From positions 1-22,907 of the forward strand of contig JBKJKM010000138.1 of NCBI GenBank assembly GCA_046597375.1: a stretch of 22,907 nt of DNA, read 5' to 3'. The position numbers and the translations under genes were made by a program. The stretch is from DATLED01 sp046597375 (GTDB lineage Bacteria > Actinomycetota > Acidimicrobiia > Acidimicrobiales > CADCTF01). Shown here one piece after another: positions 16,542 through 22,907 of the stretch (its first letter is position 1; each line of letters opens with the position of its first letter). The notes under the pieces are model-generated. The model was not told the DNA's origin. It ran no database searches and saw only the letters and a list, made by a program, of their open reading frames with translations.

Positions 16542-18251
16542 TCAGCCGCCCAGCACAACCGACGTCCGCAGGACGCCGGCGCGGTCGTGTCGCGCTTCGA
16601 CCGCCACCGACGTGCCCGCCGGCGCCCGGACGATCCACTCGGCCTTGGCCTGGTCGACGGTCGAGTCGACGGCCGACCCGAAGCCACCGAGCATCGAGTT
16701 CTTGCCCACCCTCCCGGACAGCTGGCCTTGCTCTTGGCGACGGTGGGTACCGACCAACTCGAGCGGTCCACCCTCCGGCACCATCAGCTCCAATACGAGT
16801 GGCTTGACCGCCTTGCGTTCGACCGCCTTCGCCGTGACGTTCGTCGGCAGCCAGCCGGTGTTCTGCACGACGAAGCGCACCTGCCAGGTGTCGCCACCGT
16901 CGCCGATCGGGGTGGCCTCGAGGCTGCGCACCTCGAGTGACGGCGAGATGAGCACGTGCCAGATGGCCCAATCGGCGTGGGGGGCGACCTCGGCCTCGAG
17001 CAGATGCAGCGGCGGGTTGCGGATCCAGAAGGCCGAGTTCCACCCGCCGAGTTCGACGGGGCCGAGCTGCGGGTGCTCGTACTCGTACCAGTCGACGAAG
17101 CCCTCACCGCCCAGCTGCTCGTCGCTGAAAGCCAGCAGCTTGAGGTCGTCGTCGAAGGGGTGGTCGATGCCCCAGTCGATGAACTTATAGCCCTCGATGC
17201 CGGCCGTGACGAACGGGTTCCAGAACTCCGTTGTCCAGGCGAACACGCCAAGATGGTCGTAGGCCCAGTCGTCGGCCACACCGGTGATGACGTCCTTCGG
17301 GTCGTACTTGAAGTCGTGGTACACCGACACCGCTGGATAGCCCGTGAGCTCCGTCGCCTTGTCGCCGATCTTCTTGTAGACGCGCAGGTCGAACGTGGGC
17401 AGCCCGTCGTCCGACTTCGTGCCGTACGGACGCAGGTGGACGCCGGAATAGGTGTGGTACTGGATGAAGGCGGTGATGTTGGGGCGCTCGACGATGGCTT
17501 GCACGACGGCGCGGATCTCGGGCTCCGACGTCGGATAGGGCCCGGCGCCGTGCTGCTCGCCCTCAGTGCGCCAGTCGATCGGGTAGTTCCGGTTCATGTC
17601 GAGGCCGGCCAACGCCGGCGCCGGCTTGATCGTGACGCCGTCGTAGTTCTGGATCTCCCCCTCCTGCAGGAGGCGGTAGTACGGACCGTGCCCGCCGACT
17701 TCGGTCGGATCGCGAGGCACCAGCAGGCGGTGGTCGGCCGGCGACGTCTTCCACGTGCCGTTGGCGTCGGCCACCCGCATGGTGAGGATGCGGCCGTCGC
17801 CGTCCATGTCCTGGGCGACCATGCCGTCGCGCTGTTCGGCGTACGGGTAGTCACGTACCGACGAGCGGACGTACCTCGGCTTCTCGGCCATCGCCAGCTC
17901 GGCGCCATCAGGGCCCATGCGGGGGACGACGTAGAACGTGCGGGTGTCGACGGCTCGCGTCACCGTCTCGTCGTTTCCGTACCCGGTGAGCAGCTTGTTG
18001 ATCAGGAAGAGCGCGGCGGTCGAGCCGGTGAGCTCGGTGGCGTGGATGTTGGCGTCGATCCAGATGGCTGGCTTCTCGTCGGCTGGTCCCGTCGCTGAGT
18101 TGGTGATGGTGCACAGCCAGATGTCGCGTGCTTCGTGCGAACGCCCGATGCTCGAGAGCTTGACCAGGGTCGGGAACTCGGCGGCGAAGGCCTCGAGGAT
18201 CTCGGTGAGCTCGGGGAACTTCACGAACCGGTCGAAGGGGACGTCGCGCAT
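16542..18251 (-). CDS. M14-family zinc carboxypeptidase
   Basis: 569 aa, predicted metallopeptidase removing C-terminal residues or cleaving amide bonds in peptides or cell-wall material. The M14 signature is complete: Zn ligands H70 and E73 in NIHATE, third ligand H266 in QYHTYSG, substrate-binding N220/R221 in DMNRNYP, and general base E342 in WTTEFWNP. Between the first and second parts, residues about 127-215 form an insertion containing DMDGDGRILTMR, which resembles a Ca-binding loop. After residue about 440 there is a beta-sandwich-like tail with VRFVVQNTGWLPTNV. No signal peptide or membrane span is visible, so it is probably intracellular unless exported by another route. The ATG at 18251 has only a weak AGG upstream; it follows the membrane-protein gene by 18 bases, implying one operon. 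Confidence 0.9.
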   Translation of the reverse strand: MRDVPFDRFVKFPELTEILEAFAAEFPTLVKLSSIGRSHEARDIWLCTITNSATGPADEKPAIWIDANIHATELTGSTAALFLINKLLTGYGNDETVTRAVDTRTFYVVPRMGPDGAELAMAEKPRYVRSSVRDYPYAEQRDGMVAQDMDGDGRILTMRVADANGTWKTSPADHRLLVPRDPTEVGGHGPYYRLLQEGEIQNYDGVTIKPAPALAGLDMNRNYPIDWRTEGEQHGAGPYPTSEPEIRAVVQAIVERPNITAFIQYHTYSGVHLRPYGTKSDDGLPTFDLRVYKKIGDKATELTGYPAVSVYHDFKYDPKDVITGVADDWAYDHLGVFAWTTEFWNPFVTAGIEGYKFIDWGIDHPFDDDLKLLAFSDEQLGGEGFVDWYEYEHPQLGPVELGGWNSAFWIRNPPLHLLEAEVAPHADWAIWHVLISPSLEVRSLEATPIGDGGDTWQVRFVVQNTGWLPTNVTAKAVERKAVKPLVLELMVPEGGPLELVGTHRRQEQGQLSGRVGKNSMLGGFGSAVDSTVDQAKAEWIVRAPAGTSVAVEARHDRAGVLRTSVVLGG

Positions 18252-18269
18252 CGGGCGAACCTATTCGTC

Positions 18270-18917
18270 TCAGGTGCGGCGGGTGACAGAGAAGGAGATC
18301 TCGATCATCGCGGCATCGCGGAAGTCCTCGCTCACGTAGACCGAGCCGTCGTGGCCATCCCGCCGACCAAAGGCGAAGCAGCCGTCGCTCGACGAGACGT
18401 CGGGCTGCGTGACCGGGCGCTCGCTCCAGGCCTCCAGACGCTCGACCGCGGCCCGACAGACGCTGGCGACGTCACCGGGCACGGTCCAGCTCCGGCGGAA
18501 TGACGGAAAGGAGAAACCGTCGAGCGCCGCTCGATCTCCGGTGCCCTCGGTGGCCCCCGCCGGCGGGACGAAGGCGGCGGCGACCCGGCGCTCGCCCGCC
18601 TCGGGCCGGAGTCGCTGCTCGGATTGGACGACACCGCCGACGACGGCGATGAGGGCGACGCTCCCGAGGACGAGGAGCGGAGCCGAGAGCACCGGTCGCC
18701 GAGCCCAGACCAGCGCCACGATTCCGAGGGGTACGGCGGGCCAGGACAGGGCGACGAGATCCTTTCCAACCGATGCCTTGTAGAGGGCATCGTCGGTGCC
18801 GGCGAAGTAGAACCCGAGACCGAGGCCTTGCAGTACAGCGCCGAGCCCGAGGAGCACGAGGGCGGCTCCGAGGGCTCGGACGACGGTGGACTGTCGGGGA
18901 CGAGGGGCGAGGCTCAT
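18270..18917 (-). CDS. Hypothetical membrane protein with three predicted transmembrane segments
   Basis: 215 aa, no family recognised. Hydrophobic segments at about residues 14-38 (ALGAALVLLGLGAVLQGLGL), 54-72 and 76-98 suggest three membrane helices. The C-terminal ~117 residues are soluble, contain two Cys (in SVCRAAVE and SSDGCFAF) and end SFSVTRRT. A short N-terminal tail is basic (RPRQSTVVR), which by the positive-inside rule puts the N-terminus in the cytoplasm and the C-terminal domain outside. The ATG at 18917 faces the divergent phosphoglycerate mutase promoter region. It is probably the first gene of a two-gene unit with the M14 peptidase. Confidence 0.7.
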   Translation of the reverse strand: MSLAPRPRQSTVVRALGAALVLLGLGAVLQGLGLGFYFAGTDDALYKASVGKDLVALSWPAVPLGIVALVWARRPVLSAPLLVLGSVALIAVVGGVVQSEQRLRPEAGERRVAAAFVPPAGATEGTGDRAALDGFSFPSFRRSWTVPGDVASVCRAAVERLEAWSERPVTQPDVSSSDGCFAFGRRDGHDGSVYVSEDFRDAAMIEISFSVTRRT

Positions 18918-18999
18918 GTCGTCATCGTCGGCGCTCGCCGCCGGCCGGCAAACGATCGTCGCCCCCCAGATTCGGCTGGGGGTGGAGGAGGTTGACCAA

Positions 19000-19005
19000 T
19001 ACGAT
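19000..19005 (+). promoter_or_regulatory. Candidate -10 element for a leaderless phosphoglycerate mutase transcript
   Basis: TACGAT fits the actinobacterial TANNNT -10 pattern and ends seven bases before the ATG at 19013, so transcription would begin at or next to the start codon. No correctly spaced Shine-Dalgarno precedes the ATG; a GGAGGAGG at 18984-18991 is about 21 bases away. No clear -35 was found. Confidence 0.45.
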
Positions 19006-19012
19006 CCGTCGC

Positions 19013-19807
19013 ATGTCGACGTTGATCCTCCTCCGTCACGGCCAAAGCGTGTGGAACCGACAGGACCTCTTCACCGGGTGGTACGACGCACCGCTGTCAG
19101 AGCAGGGTGAAGCCGAGGCCGGCGAGGCCGGGCGACTTCTCGTTGCGGAAGGTCTGCTCCCGGACATTCTCCACACGTCTCTGCTCAACCGGGCCATCCG
19201 CACCGCCAACTTGGCCCTCGAGGAAGCGGATCTTCTCTGGCTCCCGGTACGGCGCAGTTGGCGTCTCAACGAGCGCCACTACGGCGACCTGGAGGGCAAG
19301 AACAAGAACCAGATCAAGGCGGAGTACGGCGACGAGCAGTTCAAGATCTGGCGGCGGAGCTTCGACACGCCGCCGCCGCCACTCGCCGAGGACGACGAAC
19401 GGCATCCATCGCACGACCGGCGCTACGAGCTCCTTCCTCCGGATCTTCTTCCGACCAGCGAGTGCCTCAAGGACGTCGTCGTGCGCGTGCTCCCGTACTG
19501 GTACGACGTGATCGCCGCCGATCTCCGGGCCGGTCGCCGAGTTCTCGTCGCCGCCCACGGCAATTCGCTGCGAGCGTTGGTGAAGCACCTCGACCGCATC
19601 GGGGATACAGAGATCGCTGAGCTCAACATTCCCACGGGTGTGCCGCTCGTCTATGAGCTCGACGACCGGCTCAAGACCGTGTCCTCCCGCTACCTCGGCG
19701 ACCCTGACGACGTCGCCCGACGCGCCGACGCCGTGGCCAAGCAGGGCGACGATCCGGCCACGGGCGGGGCCGAGGCCATCCCCACCGACGACACCCCGGG
19801 GGACTGA
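19013..19807 (+). CDS. gpmA: 2,3-bisphosphoglycerate-dependent phosphoglycerate mutase
   Basis: 264 aa, cytosolic glycolytic/gluconeogenic enzyme interconverting 3- and 2-phosphoglycerate through a phosphohistidine. It has LLRHGQSVWN with R8 and the phosphorylated H9, then FTGWYDAPLSEQG, the NERHYGDLEGKNK segment with E87, and VLVAAHGNSLRAL with the second catalytic H182. Length and order match the dPGM branch rather than the broader histidine phosphatases. The C-terminal ~30 residues (about 236-264) are Asp/Ala-rich and variable. The start at 19013 is set by homology at MSTLILLRHG; the frame is open upstream, but that part overlaps the divergent membrane-protein gene. The gene ends 8 bases before a strong bidirectional hairpin. 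Confidence 0.95.
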   Translation: MSTLILLRHGQSVWNRQDLFTGWYDAPLSEQGEAEAGEAGRLLVAEGLLPDILHTSLLNRAIRTANLALEEADLLWLPVRRSWRLNERHYGDLEGKNKNQIKAEYGDEQFKIWRRSFDTPPPPLAEDDERHPSHDRRYELLPPDLLPTSECLKDVVVRVLPYWYDVIAADLRAGRRVLVAAHGNSLRALVKHLDRIGDTEIAELNIPTGVPLVYELDDRLKTVSSRYLGDPDDVARRADAVAKQGDDPATGGAEAIPTDDTPGD

Positions 19808-19814
19808 CGCGAAT

Positions 19815-19852
19815 GGAGGCGACGACGGCTCCGAAGAGCCGGCGTCGCCTCC
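19815..19852. terminator. Bidirectional terminator-like hairpin between gpmA and amt
   Basis: Two 17-base arms (19815-19831 and 19836-19852) pair at 16 of 17 positions around a CGAA loop. It sits just after the gpmA stop and before the stop of the convergent ammonium transporter, where a shared terminator is expected. There is no clear T tract on either side, so it may act as a rho-assisted or GC-type actinobacterial terminator. Confidence 0.75.
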
Positions 19853-19871
19853 ACCCATCACTGCGGTTGGG

Positions 19872-21485
19872 TTACTGCAGGAAACCCGTGTCGCCTCCTC
19901 CGGATCCTCCCTTGGCCGATCCGACGAGCGGGCGATGGCCGATCTCGGGATCAGCACCCTCGATGGCCATCTCGAATTCGGGATAGGCCAGCGCGCCCAT
20001 CTCGGGCAGGTCGAGGCCGGCGATCTCGTCGGCTTCGCTCGAGCGGATCCCGCCCTTGGTCAACTTGTCCTGGATCTTGAAGAAGGCAAAGGCGATCGGC
20101 AGCATCACCAGGACGAGCACGAGTACACCGACCACCTGGGCGCCGAGCTGGCCGGCGTCCCCGTACAGGATCCCCTTGATGTTGTTGCCAAGGGGTTCGG
20201 CGAGGGCGTTGCCCGTGCCGTTCCATCCGGCTCCATAAGTGCCGTCGGCGAAGATGCCGACGCAGAGGACGCCGAAAAGTCCGCCGACGCCGTGCACGCT
20301 GATGGCACCGACCGGATCGTCGATCTTGAGCTTGCGTTCCACGATCCAGATGGACTCCGTCACGATCAGTGCCGCAAGGCTGCCGATCACGGCGGCGGCC
20401 CACGGTGCGACGAAGGCGCACGGCGCCGTGATCGCCACCAGGCCGGCCAGCATGCCGTTGATGCAGATGCCCGGGTCGGGCTTCCCGGTTCGCATGTAGG
20501 CATAGAAGAGGGCGATCGTCGCCCCGAAGGCTGCAGCGATGCCGGTGTTCACGGCGGCGACGACGAAGCGGGCGTCGGTCGCCGCGAAGGTCGAGGCGGC
20601 GTTGAACCCGAACCAGCCGAACAACAGGATGAAGGTGCCGAGGGCGGCCATCGGAAGGTGGTGGCCGGGGATCGTGCGGGGCTTGCCGTCCGGGCCGTAC
20701 TTCCCGATGCGAGGACCGATCACCTTGGCGCCGGCAAAAGCCGCCAGCCCGCCCATGGCGTGGACGACACCAGAACCAGCGAAGTCGACGTAACCGCTTC
20801 CGAGGCTGAAGTTGTTCCCCAGCTGCGACAACCAACCGCCGCCCCAGGTCCACGATCCGAAGAGCGGGTAGTAGATGGCGCCACAGAAGAGGCCCCACAC
20901 GATGAAGCTCTTGAACTTCCACCGCTCGGCCATGGAGCCCGTGGGGATGGTGGCGACCGTGTCCATGAAGGCGCACAGGTAGAGGAAGAAGGCCATCACA
21001 CCGACGTCGTAGGCCTTGCCGCCCAGAGCCGGAGTGGCCCAGGCCAGGATCCCGCCGAAGTCGGGAATCGTGATCAGGAAGCTCCCGAGGGCGACGTCGT
21101 AAGCCCCCTTGCCGATGACCGGAACGGCGTCTGCACCGATCGTTGCCGAGTAGCCGCCGAACATCAGGCCGAACCCGACGAGGAAGAAGGCGACGAACCC
21201 GACTCCGAAGATGACGAAGTTCGTCATGACCACGTGGGCCGCATGCTTGGCCCGGCAGAAGCCGGTCTCAACGAGCGCGAACCCGGCCTGCATGAAGATG
21301 ACGAGGGCCGCCCCAAGGATGATCCACAACAAGTTGAAACTGATCTCGCTGCCCTGGACGTCCTCTCCGAACTCGGAGATGCCGGTGCCGATCGAGTCGG
21401 CGGCGGCTGGGTTGACGTGCCACAGCAGCAGGGCGGTCGTGGCGATGGCGGCCACTCCACCCACGCGCGTGAGCGTTCTACGCAA
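19872..21485 (-). CDS. amt: Ammonium transporter (Amt/MEP/Rh family)
   Basis: 537 aa, inner-membrane ammonium channel/transporter. The family signature DFAGSGVVHAMGG gives D234 and the first pore His H242, and DDPVGAISVHGVGG gives the second pore His H398. The N-terminus carries a signal-peptide-like helix ending HVNPAAADS, followed by about eleven membrane segments starting at NLLWIILGAALVIFMQAGFALVETG. The cytosolic tail has KGGIRSSEADEIAGLDLPEMGALAYPEF, the typical conserved Amt C-terminus, plus a Gly/Ser-rich end. I place the start at TTG 21485 because GGAGG lies exactly five bases upstream; an in-frame TTG at 21497 would use those bases as coding sequence. It lies 63 bases after glnD; no glnK/glnB gene is adjacent. 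Nitrogen-dependent control is likely but no operator was identified. Confidence 0.95.
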   Translation of the reverse strand: MRRTLTRVGGVAAIATTALLLWHVNPAAADSIGTGISEFGEDVQGSEISFNLLWIILGAALVIFMQAGFALVETGFCRAKHAAHVVMTNFVIFGVGFVAFFLVGFGLMFGGYSATIGADAVPVIGKGAYDVALGSFLITIPDFGGILAWATPALGGKAYDVGVMAFFLYLCAFMDTVATIPTGSMAERWKFKSFIVWGLFCGAIYYPLFGSWTWGGGWLSQLGNNFSLGSGYVDFAGSGVVHAMGGLAAFAGAKVIGPRIGKYGPDGKPRTIPGHHLPMAALGTFILLFGWFGFNAASTFAATDARFVVAAVNTGIAAAFGATIALFYAYMRTGKPDPGICINGMLAGLVAITAPCAFVAPWAAAVIGSLAALIVTESIWIVERKLKIDDPVGAISVHGVGGLFGVLCVGIFADGTYGAGWNGTGNALAEPLGNNIKGILYGDAGQLGAQVVGVLVLVLVMLPIAFAFFKIQDKLTKGGIRSSEADEIAGLDLPEMGALAYPEFEMAIEGADPEIGHRPLVGSAKGGSGGGDTGFLQ

Positions 21486-21490
21486 AGGAT

Positions 21491-21495
21491 CCTCC
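21491..21495 (-). promoter_or_regulatory. Ribosome binding site that decides the amt start
   Basis: GGAGG on the minus strand, followed by ATCCT and then TTG at 21485. The optimal spacing selects this TTG over an in-frame TTG at 21497. Confidence 0.7.
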
Positions 21496-21548
21496 AAAGG
21501 AAAGGGAACGGGTGGTTCGAAGGGCGCCGTTGCCCTTGCAAGGCGACG

Positions 21549-22907
21549 TTAAGGAGCCGTTGTTTCCACGCTGTGCCCCGAACGTTTCGACAACATGGCG
21601 GCTTTGCGCGTACGCCCGAGCGCCGACCTTCGGATGCGTCCGCCCTGGCGCAGAACGGTACGAATCACCTCTTGGTCGGACGCCGTGAGCTTCGCTCCGC
21701 GACGATCCGTCAGCTCGAAGCGGTCGATCGCTCGCCCGACGGCGGTCGTGACGCGTGCCGAGTGGATCACGATGCCGGCCACGGTGAAGGCCGCGGTCAG
21801 GTCATGCAACAGTCCCGCCCGGTCGGGCGCTTCGACGTCGGCCAGCGTGTACCAGGGGGACGCGTCGTCATCGAACGTGATGGTCGCGTCGTTGACGGGC
21901 GTCGCCGACGGTGGACCGTTCCGCAGTGTCGCCTCGATCCGGGTAGCGAGCTGGCGGGCGTCGGCCGGCGGACCGTCCACGTCGAAGGCGAGGACGACCC
22001 CACCATCCGGCCACGTCGCCGTCGTTGCGTCTTCGATCGCCAACCGGGCGTCGGCGAGGACGGCGGTCACCGCTGCCAGTAGTCCCCGCCGGTCACGACA
22101 AGCCACCTCGATGCGGTCACCGAGTACCGCGGTGCGCACCGCATCGCCCGGGGGCAGGGGCTCGAGCAGGGCCGCCTGCCTCGCCAGCGCCTCGCTCGGC
22201 GTGCCGAGAATCCACGGGCGCGGCGCGTGGGCGAGGCGCTCTCGCACCGCTGCGTCCGGTGCCAGGGCTTCCGCCTCCCGCAACCGTTCCTGCGCCAGGG
22301 TCCGCGCCCCGAGACCCGTGAGTTCTGTCTGGGCCAAGGCTTCGCCAACGCGCGCCACCAGCGACGCCACCCGCTGCTGCTCCCACGCAGCCAGGTCCTC
22401 CGACGCCAGCGTGAGGATCTGGAGGGCAACGGCGCGCTCGACGGATCCCAGGTGCACCGCAAGAGGAACAACTCGATCTTCGGCGAGGGCGTCGGGGCGC
22501 CCGGCGGCGGCGCGCAGGAGTCCTCGATCAGCGAGCAGGAGGTCGACCTCCTGCTCTGCGGCGACCCCGAGGCGCAAGCGGCGGACCAGCTGCCGGGCGG
22601 CCACCCGCGGCGGCTCGTACTCCCCCGTGATGTCGACGACGAGGGCCGCCAACAACAGCCGGTCCGGATGCTCCAGGCGGTGGTACTCCTCGCTCGACGC
22701 CAACTCGTGGATCTTTTCGACAGTGGCGAAGCGGAGCACCTGGAGGTAGTCGAGCTCTGAGGCATCCTGGCGACGCCGTTCGAGGGTGACGGCCAATTCG
22801 GGCAGGACGAGCTCGAGCATCCCGGTGGTCTCGAGGAAGCGCCACGAACGGGCCGACCCCTCCCGCAAGACGGCGAAGAACTCCCGTTGGGCAGCTCGAT
22901 CCCAGGT
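21549..22907 (-). CDS. glnD: PII uridylyl/adenylyltransferase GlnD, C-terminal part (5' truncated by window edge)
   Basis: Fragment of 452 residues; the nucleotidyltransferase domain lies outside. GlnD modifies PII (GlnK/GlnB) according to glutamine level. The fragment opens TWDRAAQREFFAVL, the end of the GlnD central region. A degenerate HD-domain equivalent follows (about residues 30-135), where LLLAALVVDITGEY occupies the place of the family LLLAALLHDIGKG and ADRGLL that of RHHLL. Two ACT domains complete the protein: about 265-313 (IEVACRDRRGLLAAVTAVL) and 353-413 (YTLADVEAPDRAGLLHDLTAAF), the glutamine-sensing module. A basic tail (GRIRRSALGRTRKA) ends at TAA. Loss of the HD metal ligands suggests no demodifying activity. 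Placement directly before amt fits nitrogen control. The identification as GlnD rests on the ACT-ACT order and overall match. Confidence 0.88.
   Translation of the reverse strand, partial: TWDRAAQREFFAVLREGSARSWRFLETTGMLELVLPELAVTLERRRQDASELDYLQVLRFATVEKIHELASSEEYHRLEHPDRLLLAALVVDITGEYEPPRVAARQLVRRLRLGVAAEQEVDLLLADRGLLRAAAGRPDALAEDRVVPLAVHLGSVERAVALQILTLASEDLAAWEQQRVASLVARVGEALAQTELTGLGARTLAQERLREAEALAPDAAVRERLAHAPRPWILGTPSEALARQAALLEPLPPGDAVRTAVLGDRIEVACRDRRGLLAAVTAVLADARLAIEDATTATWPDGGVVLAFDVDGPPADARQLATRIEATLRNGPPSATPVNDATITFDDDASPWYTLADVEAPDRAGLLHDLTAAFTVAGIVIHSARVTTAVGRAIDRFELTDRRGAKLTASDQEVIRTVLRQGGRIRRSALGRTRKAAMLSKRSGHSVETTAP

Noticed and set aside
18773..19012. Upstream extension of phosphoglycerate mutase
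   Set aside because: The extra 80 residues are Arg-rich and antisense to the membrane-protein gene; homology begins at MSTLILLRHG.

Overview
The window comes from a high-GC actinobacterium, possibly a member of the Acidimicrobiia; that placement is inference. It rests on the strong GC-third-position coding bias, a HAIR-like (HspR-type) inverted repeat in front of dnaK, an apparently leaderless gene start, GTG and TTG starts, and multidomain cyclase/ATPase regulators. Gene density is high and no gap exceeds 200 bases. I saw no rRNA, tRNA, insertion sequence, CRISPR array or prophage.

Layout, left to right. (1) 1-313, minus strand: the N-terminal 104 codons of DnaK, truncated by the window edge, with a HAIR-like operator at 370-390. 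(2) 490-4245, plus: a tandem-cyclase / NTPase / TPR protein with the architecture of soluble adenylyl cyclase, divergent from dnaK. (3) 4229-11791, minus: a 2520-residue secreted protein combining a TolB-like propeller, three arrays of PVGSI pentapeptides, a gingipain-like (C25) cysteine peptidase, three Ig-like repeats and a PxKF-type C-terminus. Its stop overlaps the cyclase stop by 17 bp. (4) 11946-12757, minus: a translationally coupled pair, a short-helical-repeat protein and a DUF2089-like helix-turn-helix protein. (5) 12864-16124, plus: a second cyclase / NTPase protein, with one complete catalytic domain, followed by a small hypothetical gene (16161-16538). (6) 16542-18251 and 18270-18917, minus: an M14 zinc carboxypeptidase and a three-segment membrane protein, probably co-transcribed. 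(7) 19013-19807, plus: cofactor-dependent phosphoglycerate mutase, ending in a strong hairpin shared with the convergent next gene. (8) 19872-21485 and 21549-22907, minus: an Amt ammonium transporter behind the 3' part of glnD.

Functional themes are heat-shock chaperoning (dnaK), predicted cyclic-nucleotide signalling through two different cyclase-STAND proteins, nitrogen sensing and uptake (glnD-amt), glycolysis (gpm), and one very large exoprotein with probable proteolytic activity.

The most unusual signals are: the PVGSI repeats, where two long blocks are exactly 15 and 25 pentads and even the non-PVGSI spacers are five residues long; the tandem cyclase, whose first domain holds the metal-binding Asp residues and whose second holds the Asn/Arg pair, predicting one composite active site; and a GlnD whose HD domain has apparently lost its metal-binding residues.
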